In this document: in pieces, positions 1 through 5,283 of the stretch
Position numbering within the stretch: the first letter of the stretch is position 1
Layout: each line of letters begins with the position of its first letter
NCBI GenBank assembly: GCA_947626615.1
Contig: CANQSW010000046.1
Span: 1-9,914, forward strand
Length of the DNA: 9,914 nucleotides
Origin: an uncultured Peptococcaceae bacterium
GTDB lineage: Bacteria; Bacillota; Dehalobacteriia; UBA4068; UBA4997
Reading direction: 5' to 3'
The notes under the pieces: model-generated
What the model was told of the DNA's origin: nothing
The model's input: only the letters and a program-made list of their open reading frames with translations
Databases searched by the model: none
Made by a program: the position numbers and the translations under genes

Positions 1-487
1 TGGCCGCCGGAGCGGCGGCAGCGGCGGGCGCGGCCGGTTTGGCGGCGGCGGGCGGCTGCGGCAGCGGCGGCTTTTCGGCATAACGCGAAATATCCGCCGC
101 CGAATCGTTATCGGCCAGCAGATCCTGCGGTATGCCGGCCGGGTCGTAGACCGCCGTGGCAAACTCGCGCGTCAGGTGCAGGCAGCCCTTGGGGCAGGCC
201 TCCACGCAAAGGCCGCAGAACAGGCAATATTGCCGCTCCACCACAAACTCGGTGCAGATCTTTTTGCCAGCCTCGTCTTTATCGAATTTTTGGCGTATCA
301 CCCGGTTCGGGCAGGCCATGGCGCACAGCCCGCAGCTGATGCATTTGGCCTTTTCCAGCGCGAAGGTGTTGCCCCGCCAGCGCTCCGGCAGACGCGGCAT
401 TTCCTCCGGGTATTTTTCCGTGAGGCGGCGGCTGACGGCCTGTTTGCCCGTCTGCGCCAAGCCTTTTATGATACCTTTACCAAACAT
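1..487 (-). CDS. nuoI: NADH-quinone oxidoreductase subunit I (NuoI), 3' end outside window
   Basis: This is the peripheral-arm ferredoxin-like subunit that carries clusters N6a and N6b and passes electrons toward NuoB. From ATG at 487 the frame stays open for 162 codons to the left edge. Two complete 4Fe-4S motifs are visible: C49-x2-C52-x2-C55-x3-C59-P and C88-x2-C91-x2-C94-x3-C98-P. The segment LHLTREFATAVYDP (103-116) matches the usual post-cluster region of the family. From about residue 139 the protein becomes an Ala/Pro-rich tail (KPPLPQPPAAAKPAAPAA and onward) that still has no stop at the edge. Such a tail is not part of the normal NuoI fold. The start is supported by an AAGGAAG-type SD 7 nt upstream. 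It lies 30 bp after nuoH in the same orientation, so the two are probably co-transcribed. Identity is firm; the end is unknown. Confidence 0.95.
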   Translation of the reverse strand, partial: MFGKGIIKGLAQTGKQAVSRRLTEKYPEEMPRLPERWRGNTFALEKAKCISCGLCAMACPNRVIRQKFDKDEAGKKICTEFVVERQYCLFCGLCVEACPKGCLHLTREFATAVYDPAGIPQDLLADNDSAADISRYAEKPPLPQPPAAAKPAAPAAAAAPAA

Positions 488-517
488 TCGGCCACTTCCT
501 TTTATGTTAAAACGCAG

Positions 518-1567
518 TTACGCGAGGATATACACGCAAACGCCCGTCACCAGCAGATTAGCCAGCATCAGGGGGACGAGTATCTTCCAGCAGAATCTCA
601 GCACATGGTCGGCCCGGATACGCGGCAGCGTCCAGCGCACCCAGACGAATATGCTCATAATAACGAAGGTCTTTAAGATGAACCAGAGCCAGCCGGGCAA
701 AAACGGCCCGGTGAAGCCGCCCAGAAACAGCGTGACCGCCAGGCCGGAGGCCACGAACATATTGCAGTATTCCGCCAGATAAAAGAGCGCGTAGCGCATA
801 CCGGAATATTCGGTGAACACGCCGGCCGTCAGCTCGCTTTCGCCTTCGGGCAGGTCGAACGGCGCGCGGTTACATTCTGCCAGCGCCGAGATCAGATAGA
901 CCACGAACGCCACCGGCTGCGCCAGTATCAGCCAGACGTGCTCCGTCTGATAATCGATGATATGATTCAAGTTGAACGTGCCGGCCACCAACACCACGCT
1001 CAAAAGAGCCAGCGCCTGCGGCACTTCGTAGCTTATCGCCTGGTTGACCACGCGCAGCGCGCCCATCATCGCGTATTTATTGTTGGAGGCATAACCGGCG
1101 CAAAGCACGGGCAGAGAAGAGAGCGTCGTCACCGCGATCATATAGACCACGCCAAGCTCCAGCGGCAGCGCCGTCATACCCTCGCCAAAGGGCATGGCCG
1201 CCAGCGCCAGCATCGGCGGCACAAAGGCCAGCAGCGCCGCCAGCAGATGCACGGCCTTATCCGCGCCATCGGGCACGATATCCTCTTTCATCACCAACTT
1301 GATAGCGTCGCCGATCGTTTGCAGCCAGCCGTTCGGGCCAAGACGGTTCGGCCCGGGGCGGCGCTGGATATAGCCCGCCAACTTGCGCTCCCAAACGACG
1401 TAAAAGAGGGCGCACAGCACGCAGACGATCACGATAGCCAGCCAATAGACCGCCACCATCGCGATATCCACCAGAACGTCCGGCAGGTGCAGCAGGCCGA
1501 ACAGCCAGGCAAATACCGCCCGGCACAGCCCCGCGATATTAACAAATATATTGTTAATAAATTCCAT
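518..1567 (-). CDS. nuoH: NADH-quinone oxidoreductase subunit H (NuoH)
   Basis: NuoH is the membrane-arm subunit that joins the peripheral arm and helps form the quinone chamber (ND1 homologue). The protein is 349 residues, normal for the family, with about eight hydrophobic membrane segments. Hallmarks seen are ERKLAGYIQRRPGPNR (60-75), the acidic loop AECNRAPFDLPEGESELTAG (230-249) followed by FTEYSGM (251-257), and RWTLPRIRADH (311-321). The start is ATG at 1567 with an AGAGG SD about 8 nt upstream; the stop is TAA. Upstream, where nuoE/F/G or directly nuoD would normally abut, there is a 487-bp repeat-bearing gap, so this gene may depend on read-through from nuoD or on its own promoter near 1586-1614. 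nuoI follows after 30 bp. Confidence 0.97.
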   Translation of the reverse strand: MEFINNIFVNIAGLCRAVFAWLFGLLHLPDVLVDIAMVAVYWLAIVIVCVLCALFYVVWERKLAGYIQRRPGPNRLGPNGWLQTIGDAIKLVMKEDIVPDGADKAVHLLAALLAFVPPMLALAAMPFGEGMTALPLELGVVYMIAVTTLSSLPVLCAGYASNNKYAMMGALRVVNQAISYEVPQALALLSVVLVAGTFNLNHIIDYQTEHVWLILAQPVAFVVYLISALAECNRAPFDLPEGESELTAGVFTEYSGMRYALFYLAEYCNMFVASGLAVTLFLGGFTGPFLPGWLWFILKTFVIMSIFVWVRWTLPRIRADHVLRFCWKILVPLMLANLLVTGVCVYILA

Positions 1568-1585
1568 GTTTTGTCCCTCTTTAAT

Positions 1586-1614
1586 ATTTTATGATGACCG
1601 CCGCGGTCAGTAGA
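1586..1614 (-). promoter_or_regulatory. Possible internal promoter and dyad upstream of nuoH
   Basis: On the minus strand TCTACT (1614-1609, 3/6 to the -35 consensus) is followed after 17 bp by TAAAAT (1591-1586, 5/6 to TATAAT), about 20 bp before the nuoH start. The spacer is filled by a perfect dyad, TGACCGC-C-GCGGTCA (1595-1609). The layout copies that of the nuoA promoter, which also has a palindrome between its two boxes. The weak -35 makes this tentative. The dyad could instead be an operator or a small RNA hairpin in the nuoHI leader. Confidence 0.3.
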
Positions 1615-1786
1615 AAAGCCAAATGTGCTTGCGGTTCGCCGCAACCAATTACCCATTCGGGCAACCGTCGCCTGCGGCTCGGTCTCTTTGGATAGCCCCG
1701 CAAGATTTGGGCGCGTACGGCTGCGCAGCGCAGGAGGCGTACTTTACGTACGCCGACTAAGCTAAGCAGGCAACAAGCCCAAAGAT
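1606..1786. repeat. Structured intergenic repeat, copy A
   Basis: First of two direct copies filling most of the nuoD-nuoH gap (1568-2054). Similarity to copy B begins at GTCAG (1606). It includes a 31-bp block identical in both copies (1619-1649), a short middle (1650-1687), a 55-bp identical block (1688-1742), a 5-nt variable loop, and a 39-bp block with one mismatch (1748-1786). Inside are hairpin-forming dyads: TTGCGG-TTCG-CCGCAA (1629-1644), the palindrome GCTGCGCAGC (1720-1729) and GGCGTAC-TTTAC-GTACGCC (1736-1754). I see no SD-preceded coding frame shared by the copies and no terminal inverted repeats. It looks like a member of an interspersed non-coding repeat family, but only this window was available. 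Confidence 0.85.
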
Positions 1787-1805
1787 AATATGTATACCGT
1801 AACCT

Positions 1806-2028
1806 GTCAGAAGTCCAAATGTGCTTGCGGTTCGCCGCAACCAATCGACCATCGCCTGCGGCTCGGTCTCTTGGCCGGCTATCGCATGGGGGCTATTAGC
1901 CAATCGAACTTCGCCTGCGGCTCGTTCTCTTGGATAGCCCCGCAAGATTTGGGCGCGTACGGCTGCGCAGCGCAGGAGGCGTACTCATAGTACGCCGACT
2001 AAGCTAAGCAGACAACAAGCCCAAAGAT
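1806..2028. repeat. Structured intergenic repeat, copy B (longer form)
   Basis: Second direct copy, ending 26 bp before the end of the nuoD stop codon. Offsets to copy A are +196 in the left block (1815-1845) and +242 in the right block (1930-2028), so it carries 46 bp more in its middle. The stems are kept: TTGCGG-TTCG-CCGCAA (1825-1840), GCTGCGCAGC (1962-1971) and GGCGTAC-TCATA-GTACGCC (1978-1996). The 7-bp arms of the last stem match copy A exactly while the 5-nt loop differs. That pattern favours a structure maintained in RNA or DNA. The function is unknown. Confidence 0.85.
1841..1933. repeat. Nested 34-bp direct repeat inside copy B
   Basis: Two 34-bp units, 1841-1874 and 1900-1933, start with CCAATCGA and end with TCTCTTGG and differ at three positions. 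Each contains the core TCGCCTGCGGCTCGGTCTC or its G-to-T variant. A third copy of that core lies in copy A at 1668-1686. The 25 bp between the units include GGCTA-T-TAGCC (1891-1901). This duplication accounts for the extra length of copy B and shows that the element grows or shrinks by internal duplication. Confidence 0.75.
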
Positions 2029-2054
2029 GGCGTGCTATGGTCGCTTCTGGCTGA

Positions 2055-3179
2055 TTAGCCGTCGATTTCGCCAAGAACTATATCAAAGCTCGCAATGATC
2101 GCGATAAGGTCCGCCACCTTATGACCCGGCATTAGTTCGCTGAAGATCGCGATGTTATCGAAAGACGGGCGGCGGAAATGCACCCGCCAGGGGTTCGTGC
2201 TTTTGCCGTCGGAGGCCACCAGGCAGCCCATGATGCCCTTGGGGTTCTCCGTCTGGGCGTAGACCTCGCCCGCCGGGGGGCGCAGCATTTTCGGCACCGG
2301 GCCCATGATCTTGCCGGGCTCGGTCTCCTTTAAGGCCGCGTGTATCTCATGTATCAGCCGCAGTATCTCGTCGACCTCCTGCATACGCTGCACATAGCGC
2401 GCGTGGCAGTCGCCCGCCGTCTGCACCGGCACGTTCACCTTAAAGCGGTCGTATAGGCAATAGGGCGCGTCCCGCCGCAGGTCATAATCGACGCCGGAGG
2501 CGCGGAGGTTCGGGCCGGAAAGCCCGTACGCCTTGGCCCGTGCGGCCGATATCACGCCGACGCCGCTGGTGCGGCGCAGGAAAATTTCGTTTTCGTCCAC
2601 CAGTTTGTGATACATCTCGATGAACGGCGGCAGCTCTTTATAGAGCACGTTAAGCGCGGCTTCGGCCTCGTCGTTCCAATCGGCCTGCACGCCGCCGATA
2701 CGGATATAACCCTGCGTCATGCGCGCCCCGCAAAGAGCGGACATCACGTCCAGCGCGTATTCCCGCTGCTGGAAGGGATAAAACACGCCGGAAACGGCGC
2801 CGAGATCCATGATATAAATGCCGATGCCGACCATATAAGAGGCCAGCCGCATGATCTCGCAGGTGAGCATACGCAGCAGGCTGGCACGCTCCGGTATCGC
2901 CACGCCCAGCAGTTTCTCCACCGCCAGCGCAAACGGCAGATTGTTGTTGACGCCGGCCAGATAATCCAGCCGGTCGGTGTAGACCAGGCCCTGCGGATAG
3001 GTGCGGCTTTCCAGCAGCTTTTCGATGCCGCGGTGCAGATAGCCGATGACCGGGTCGGCCGCAATACAGGTCTCGCCGTCGAAATCGGCGATCACTCGCA
3101 GCACGCCGTGGGTGCTGGGGTGCTGCGGGCCAAGGTTCAGCGTGTAACGCTCGCTGTAAGCGTTGCTTCTTTCGCTCAA
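2055..3179 (-). CDS. nuoD: NADH-quinone oxidoreductase subunit D (NuoD)
   Basis: NuoD is the 49-kDa-type subunit that forms the quinone site with NuoB at the arm junction. The 374-residue protein is full length for the non-fused form. It shows LNLGPQHPSTHGVLR (14-28), GYLHRGIEK (46-54), YTDRLDYLAGVNNN (67-80) and a C-terminal DIVLGEIDG. By alignment from memory to the Thermus enzyme, His24 and Tyr73 correspond to its quinone-binding His38 and Tyr87; the spacing of 49 residues is the same. The start is TTG at 3179, chosen because a perfect AGGAGG (3193-3188) sits 8 nt upstream and because it overlaps the nuoC TGA stop as TTGA, a translational-coupling arrangement. The stop is TAA, followed by the repeat array. 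Confidence 0.97.
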   Translation of the reverse strand: MSERSNAYSERYTLNLGPQHPSTHGVLRVIADFDGETCIAADPVIGYLHRGIEKLLESRTYPQGLVYTDRLDYLAGVNNNLPFALAVEKLLGVAIPERASLLRMLTCEIMRLASYMVGIGIYIMDLGAVSGVFYPFQQREYALDVMSALCGARMTQGYIRIGGVQADWNDEAEAALNVLYKELPPFIEMYHKLVDENEIFLRRTSGVGVISAARAKAYGLSGPNLRASGVDYDLRRDAPYCLYDRFKVNVPVQTAGDCHARYVQRMQEVDEILRLIHEIHAALKETEPGKIMGPVPKMLRPPAGEVYAQTENPKGIMGCLVASDGKSTNPWRVHFRRPSFDNIAIFSELMPGHKVADLIAIIASFDIVLGEIDG

Positions 3180-3655
3180 TCCAGCCGCCTCCTGCCCTGA
3201 TATTTGCCGGGTTCAGCCGCAAAATCCTTGCGCAGCGGCCAGCCCGCATAGCCGTCCCACATCAATATCCGCCTAAGATCCGGGTGGCCGGAAAATTCAA
3301 TGCCGAACATATCGTAGACCTCGCGCTCCAGCCAGTTAGCCGCGGCGTACAGGCCGCAAAGGCTGTCCGCCCGGGGCTGTTCGCGCGGGATATCCAGCTT
3401 CAGCGTGATGATATCGCCGTTATGATAGTTGGCCACCTGGTAGAGCAGGCGGAATTTCTCCTCCGCCGGGTAGTCCACCGCCGTGATATCGGCCAGAAAT
3501 TCATAGCCGGCCTCCAGCAAATATGCCGCCGCCGGCAGCAGCGCCGCCGCCTCCAGCAGATATTCGCAGTCGCCGCCCTCTATGGCCGCCACGCCGGGCA
3601 GCCGCACGATCTCCGCCGCCACCTGCGCTTTCGGTTTGACCTCGTTATTTGTCAT
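3176..3655 (-). CDS. nuoC: NADH-quinone oxidoreductase subunit C (NuoC)
   Basis: NuoC is the 30-kDa-type peripheral subunit that packs against NuoD and has no cofactor. It is 159 residues, encoded apart from NuoD rather than fused as in E. coli. The family signature is clear in WLEREVYDMFGIEFSGHPDL (108-127), continuing through RRILMWDGYAGWPLRKDF (128-145). The N-terminal half is Ala-rich and less conserved. The ATG at 3655 follows AGGTGG with 6 nt spacing, and the gene start overlaps the end of nuoB by 11 bp. Its TGA stop shares bases with the nuoD TTG start. Confidence 0.96.
   Translation of the reverse strand: MTNNEVKPKAQVAAEIVRLPGVAAIEGGDCEYLLEAAALLPAAAYLLEAGYEFLADITAVDYPAEEKFRLLYQVANYHNGDIITLKLDIPREQPRADSLCGLYAAANWLEREVYDMFGIEFSGHPDLRRILMWDGYAGWPLRKDFAAEPGKYQGRRRLD
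3188..3193 (-). promoter_or_regulatory. Shine-Dalgarno site deciding the TTG start of nuoD
   Basis: A perfect AGGAGG on the minus strand lies inside the 3' end of nuoC, followed by 8 nt and then TTG (3179-3177). No in-frame ATG is better placed. The strong site probably offsets the weaker start codon. Confidence 0.85.
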
Positions 3656-4217
3656 CGCGCACCACCTGTTTTCGCTCGGGATTAGCCAATTTTGCCTTCA
3701 GCTGCAGCATGCCGTCGATGATAGCCTCCGGCCGGGGCGGGCAGCCCGGCACGTAAACGTCCACCGGCACCACCTTATCCGCGCCCGCCACCACAGAATA
3801 CGAATCCACGAACGGCCCGCCGCTGATAGCGCAGCTGCCGACGGCGATCACCCATTTCGGCTCGGGCATCTGATGATATAAAAGCTCCACCGCCGGGCGC
3901 ATTTTTTCGGTTATCGTCCCGGCCACGATCATCACGTCGGCCTGCCGGGGCGAATTGCGGAATACCTCGTAGCCGAAGCGGGACATATCGAAACGGGTCT
4001 GCGTGGTGCAGATCATCTCGATAGCGCAGCAGGCCAGGCCGAACTGCAGCGGCCAGAGCGACCAGCCCGCGCCCCAGCGGAACAGCTTGTCCAGGCTGGT
4101 GAAAAGTATGCCGCGGCTCTCCAGCTCCTCCTGCGTCAAAAGGTCGCGCGTGTTGGCGGGGTCGCCCTCCGGCATACCCACCCGCTGCGGGAAGCGTATA
4201 TTCGTTTTCAATGCCAT
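3645..4217 (-). CDS. nuoB: NADH-quinone oxidoreductase subunit B (NuoB)
   Basis: NuoB holds cluster N2, the last iron-sulphur centre, which reduces quinone. The 190-residue protein carries the four expected ligand cysteines: the tandem pair Cys63-Cys64 in GLACCAIEM, Cys129 in VGSCAISGGPF and Cys159 in VPGCPPRPEA. The frame remains open upstream to 4451, but those 78 codons are the out-of-frame reading of nuoA. The start MALKTNIRFP at 4217 is preferred because AAGGTG lies about 7 nt upstream and the product then has the normal family length. It overlaps nuoA by 10 bp and nuoC by 11 bp, so the three are probably translationally coupled. Confidence 0.97.
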   Translation of the reverse strand: MALKTNIRFPQRVGMPEGDPANTRDLLTQEELESRGILFTSLDKLFRWGAGWSLWPLQFGLACCAIEMICTTQTRFDMSRFGYEVFRNSPRQADVMIVAGTITEKMRPAVELLYHQMPEPKWVIAVGSCAISGGPFVDSYSVVAGADKVVPVDVYVPGCPPRPEAIIDGMLQLKAKLANPERKQVVRDDK

Positions 4218-4564
4218 TCCAGCACCTTCTCTTTCCAGGCGTAGGCCAGCCCCACCGTCAGTATCGCGATGAACACGAACATCTCCAGCAGCCCCGCCAG
4301 CCCCATTTGGCTGAACGAAACGGCCCAGGGCAGCAGAAACATCATTTCCACATCGAACAAAAGAAAGATCAGGCCGGTCTGGAAATAAGACGGCTTGAAG
4401 CGTATCCACGCGCCGCCGATCGGGGGCATACCGCACTCGTACGTCTGGCATTTTTCCTTATAGGGGTGATGCGTTTGCAGCAGACGGGACACCACCAGCG
4501 CCGCGCAGGCAAAAAATATCGCGCCCACGAACAAAAGCCCCACCGCCGCGTATTGAAGCAGCAT
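4208..4564 (-). CDS. nuoA: NADH-quinone oxidoreductase subunit A (NuoA)
   Basis: NuoA is a small membrane subunit at the junction of the two arms (ND3 homologue). It has 118 residues and three membrane segments, roughly 5-28, 60-80 and 90-110. The conserved loop YECGMPPIGGAW (42-53) contains the ND3-type cysteine Cys44, and FDVEMMFLLPW (70-80) carries the conserved acidic pair Asp71 and Glu73. The start is ATG at 4564 after a GAGG SD with 8 nt spacing. It is the first gene of the nuo operon, with a promoter candidate at 4622-4650 and a leader hairpin at 4583-4602. Confidence 0.96.
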   Translation of the reverse strand: MLLQYAAVGLLFVGAIFFACAALVVSRLLQTHHPYKEKCQTYECGMPPIGGAWIRFKPSYFQTGLIFLLFDVEMMFLLPWAVSFSQMGLAGLLEMFVFIAILTVGLAYAWKEKVLEWH

Positions 4565-4582
4565 TTTTATCGCCTCGCTCTC

Positions 4583-4602
4583 CGCCCGCAGCTTGGCGGG
4601 CG
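4583..4602 (-). promoter_or_regulatory. Hairpin in the nuoA leader
   Basis: A 7-bp perfect inverted repeat CGCCCGC-AGCTTG-GCGGGCG (plus-strand reading) lies just upstream of the nuoA SD and would be in the 5' leader if transcription starts near 4615. There is no T-run on either side, so it is not a terminator. It could affect translation or mRNA stability; that role is inference. Confidence 0.45.
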
Positions 4603-4621
4603 CACATAAAAAGACAATTTA

Positions 4622-4650
4622 ATTATAAAGCATTTCGGCCGAATAGTAAA
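4622..4650 (-). promoter_or_regulatory. Promoter of the nuo operon, palindrome in spacer
   Basis: On the minus strand TTTACT (4650-4645, 4/6 to TTGACA) and a perfect TATAAT (4627-4622) are 17 bp apart. The position suits a start near 4615 and a leader of about 50 nt. The spacer contains the perfect 10-bp palindrome TTCGGCCGAA (4634-4643), which could be an operator blocked by a dimeric regulator. The promoter call is good on motif and position; the operator is inference. Confidence 0.65.
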
Positions 4651-4716
4651 TAGCAAAAAGCCGGCCCGCGGCATAAAATACAACAAATTTCTCAGGCAGC
4701 CAAAGGAGCGTTTACC

Positions 4717-5283
4717 ATGCCGATAAAAATTTTTATAGACCAGGCGCATAACCCGCAGAACCCCAACGCCGGGGCCGAAGCCGGCGGCGCGCGCGAGCAG
4801 GATATCAATTATGCGGTAGGCATACGGCTGGCCGAGCTATTAAACGCCGACCCGAATTTCGAGGCCCGAACCTCCCGCGCCTATCCCGAAGAACAGCTCG
4901 GCGACAGCACGCTCGCCAGCCTGACCGCCAGAGTGGACGCCGCCAACGGCTGGGGCGCGGATTATTTCATCAGCATACATTGCAACGCCAGCGATATACC
5001 CTCCGCCAGCGGCAGCGAGGCTTACGTCTACCGGCCGGACAGCGAAGCCGCGGCCCTTGGCGCTTATCTGCTGGCGGGGCTGGCCGGGGCGACGGGGCTG
5101 GCCGACCGCGGCGTCATGCAAAACAGCGGGCTATACGTGCTGCGCCACACCTATATGCCCGCTGTTTTAATGGAGATCGGTTTTATCACCAACGATAACG
5201 ACCGCTACCTGATGACCGCCGACCCGGAGAGCTTCGCCCGGGGGCTTTATAACGGCCTTTTGGCTTATTTCGGCCTGGCTTAG
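4717..5283 (+). CDS. N-acetylmuramoyl-L-alanine amidase (Amidase_3 family)
   Basis: This is a zinc-dependent enzyme expected to cut the bond between N-acetylmuramic acid and L-alanine in peptidoglycan. The whole 188-residue protein is one Amidase_3 domain. Expected metal and catalytic residues are present: His11 in IDQAHNP (where IDPGHGG is more usual), Glu27 in GGAREQDINYAVG, His88 in ISIHCNAS and Glu153 in VLMEIGFITN. There is no signal peptide, membrane segment or wall-binding domain, so export is not explained by the sequence. The ATG at 4717 follows AAAGGAG with 8 nt spacing. It diverges from nuoA, and a weak TAAAAT box (4674-4679) is the only promoter hint. Its TAG stop overlaps the stop codon of the convergent DHHW gene. 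Family is firm; the biological role (wall turnover, sporulation or other) is open. Confidence 0.93.
   Translation: MPIKIFIDQAHNPQNPNAGAEAGGAREQDINYAVGIRLAELLNADPNFEARTSRAYPEEQLGDSTLASLTARVDAANGWGADYFISIHCNASDIPSASGSEAYVYRPDSEAAALGAYLLAGLAGATGLADRGVMQNSGLYVLRHTYMPAVLMEIGFITNDNDRYLMTADPESFARGLYNGLLAYFGLA

Noticed and set aside
156..1594. Long plus-strand open frames opposite nuoI and nuoH
   Set aside because: They are antisense to genes with clear family motifs, lack SD sites and have low-complexity Arg/His/Gln-rich compositions typical of GC-rich shadows.
1581..1990. Small open frames in the repeat array
   Set aside because: They begin and end at unrelated places in the two copies, have no SD, and the insertion differences between the copies break the frame.
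1606..2028. CRISPR array
   Set aside because: Only two long copies with near-contiguous identity and nested duplication; no short regular repeat-spacer pattern and no cas genes.
1606..2028. Insertion sequence or MITE with terminal inverted repeats
   Set aside because: I could not find matching terminal inverted repeats or a target duplication at the ends; a mobile origin remains possible but unsupported.
4218..4451. N-terminal extension of NuoB to 268 residues
   Set aside because: The extra 78 codons lie within nuoA in another frame and resemble nothing in NuoB; the ATG at 4217 has an SD and gives the normal length.
4583..4602. Terminator upstream of nuoA
   Set aside because: The stem is good but no T-run follows on either strand.
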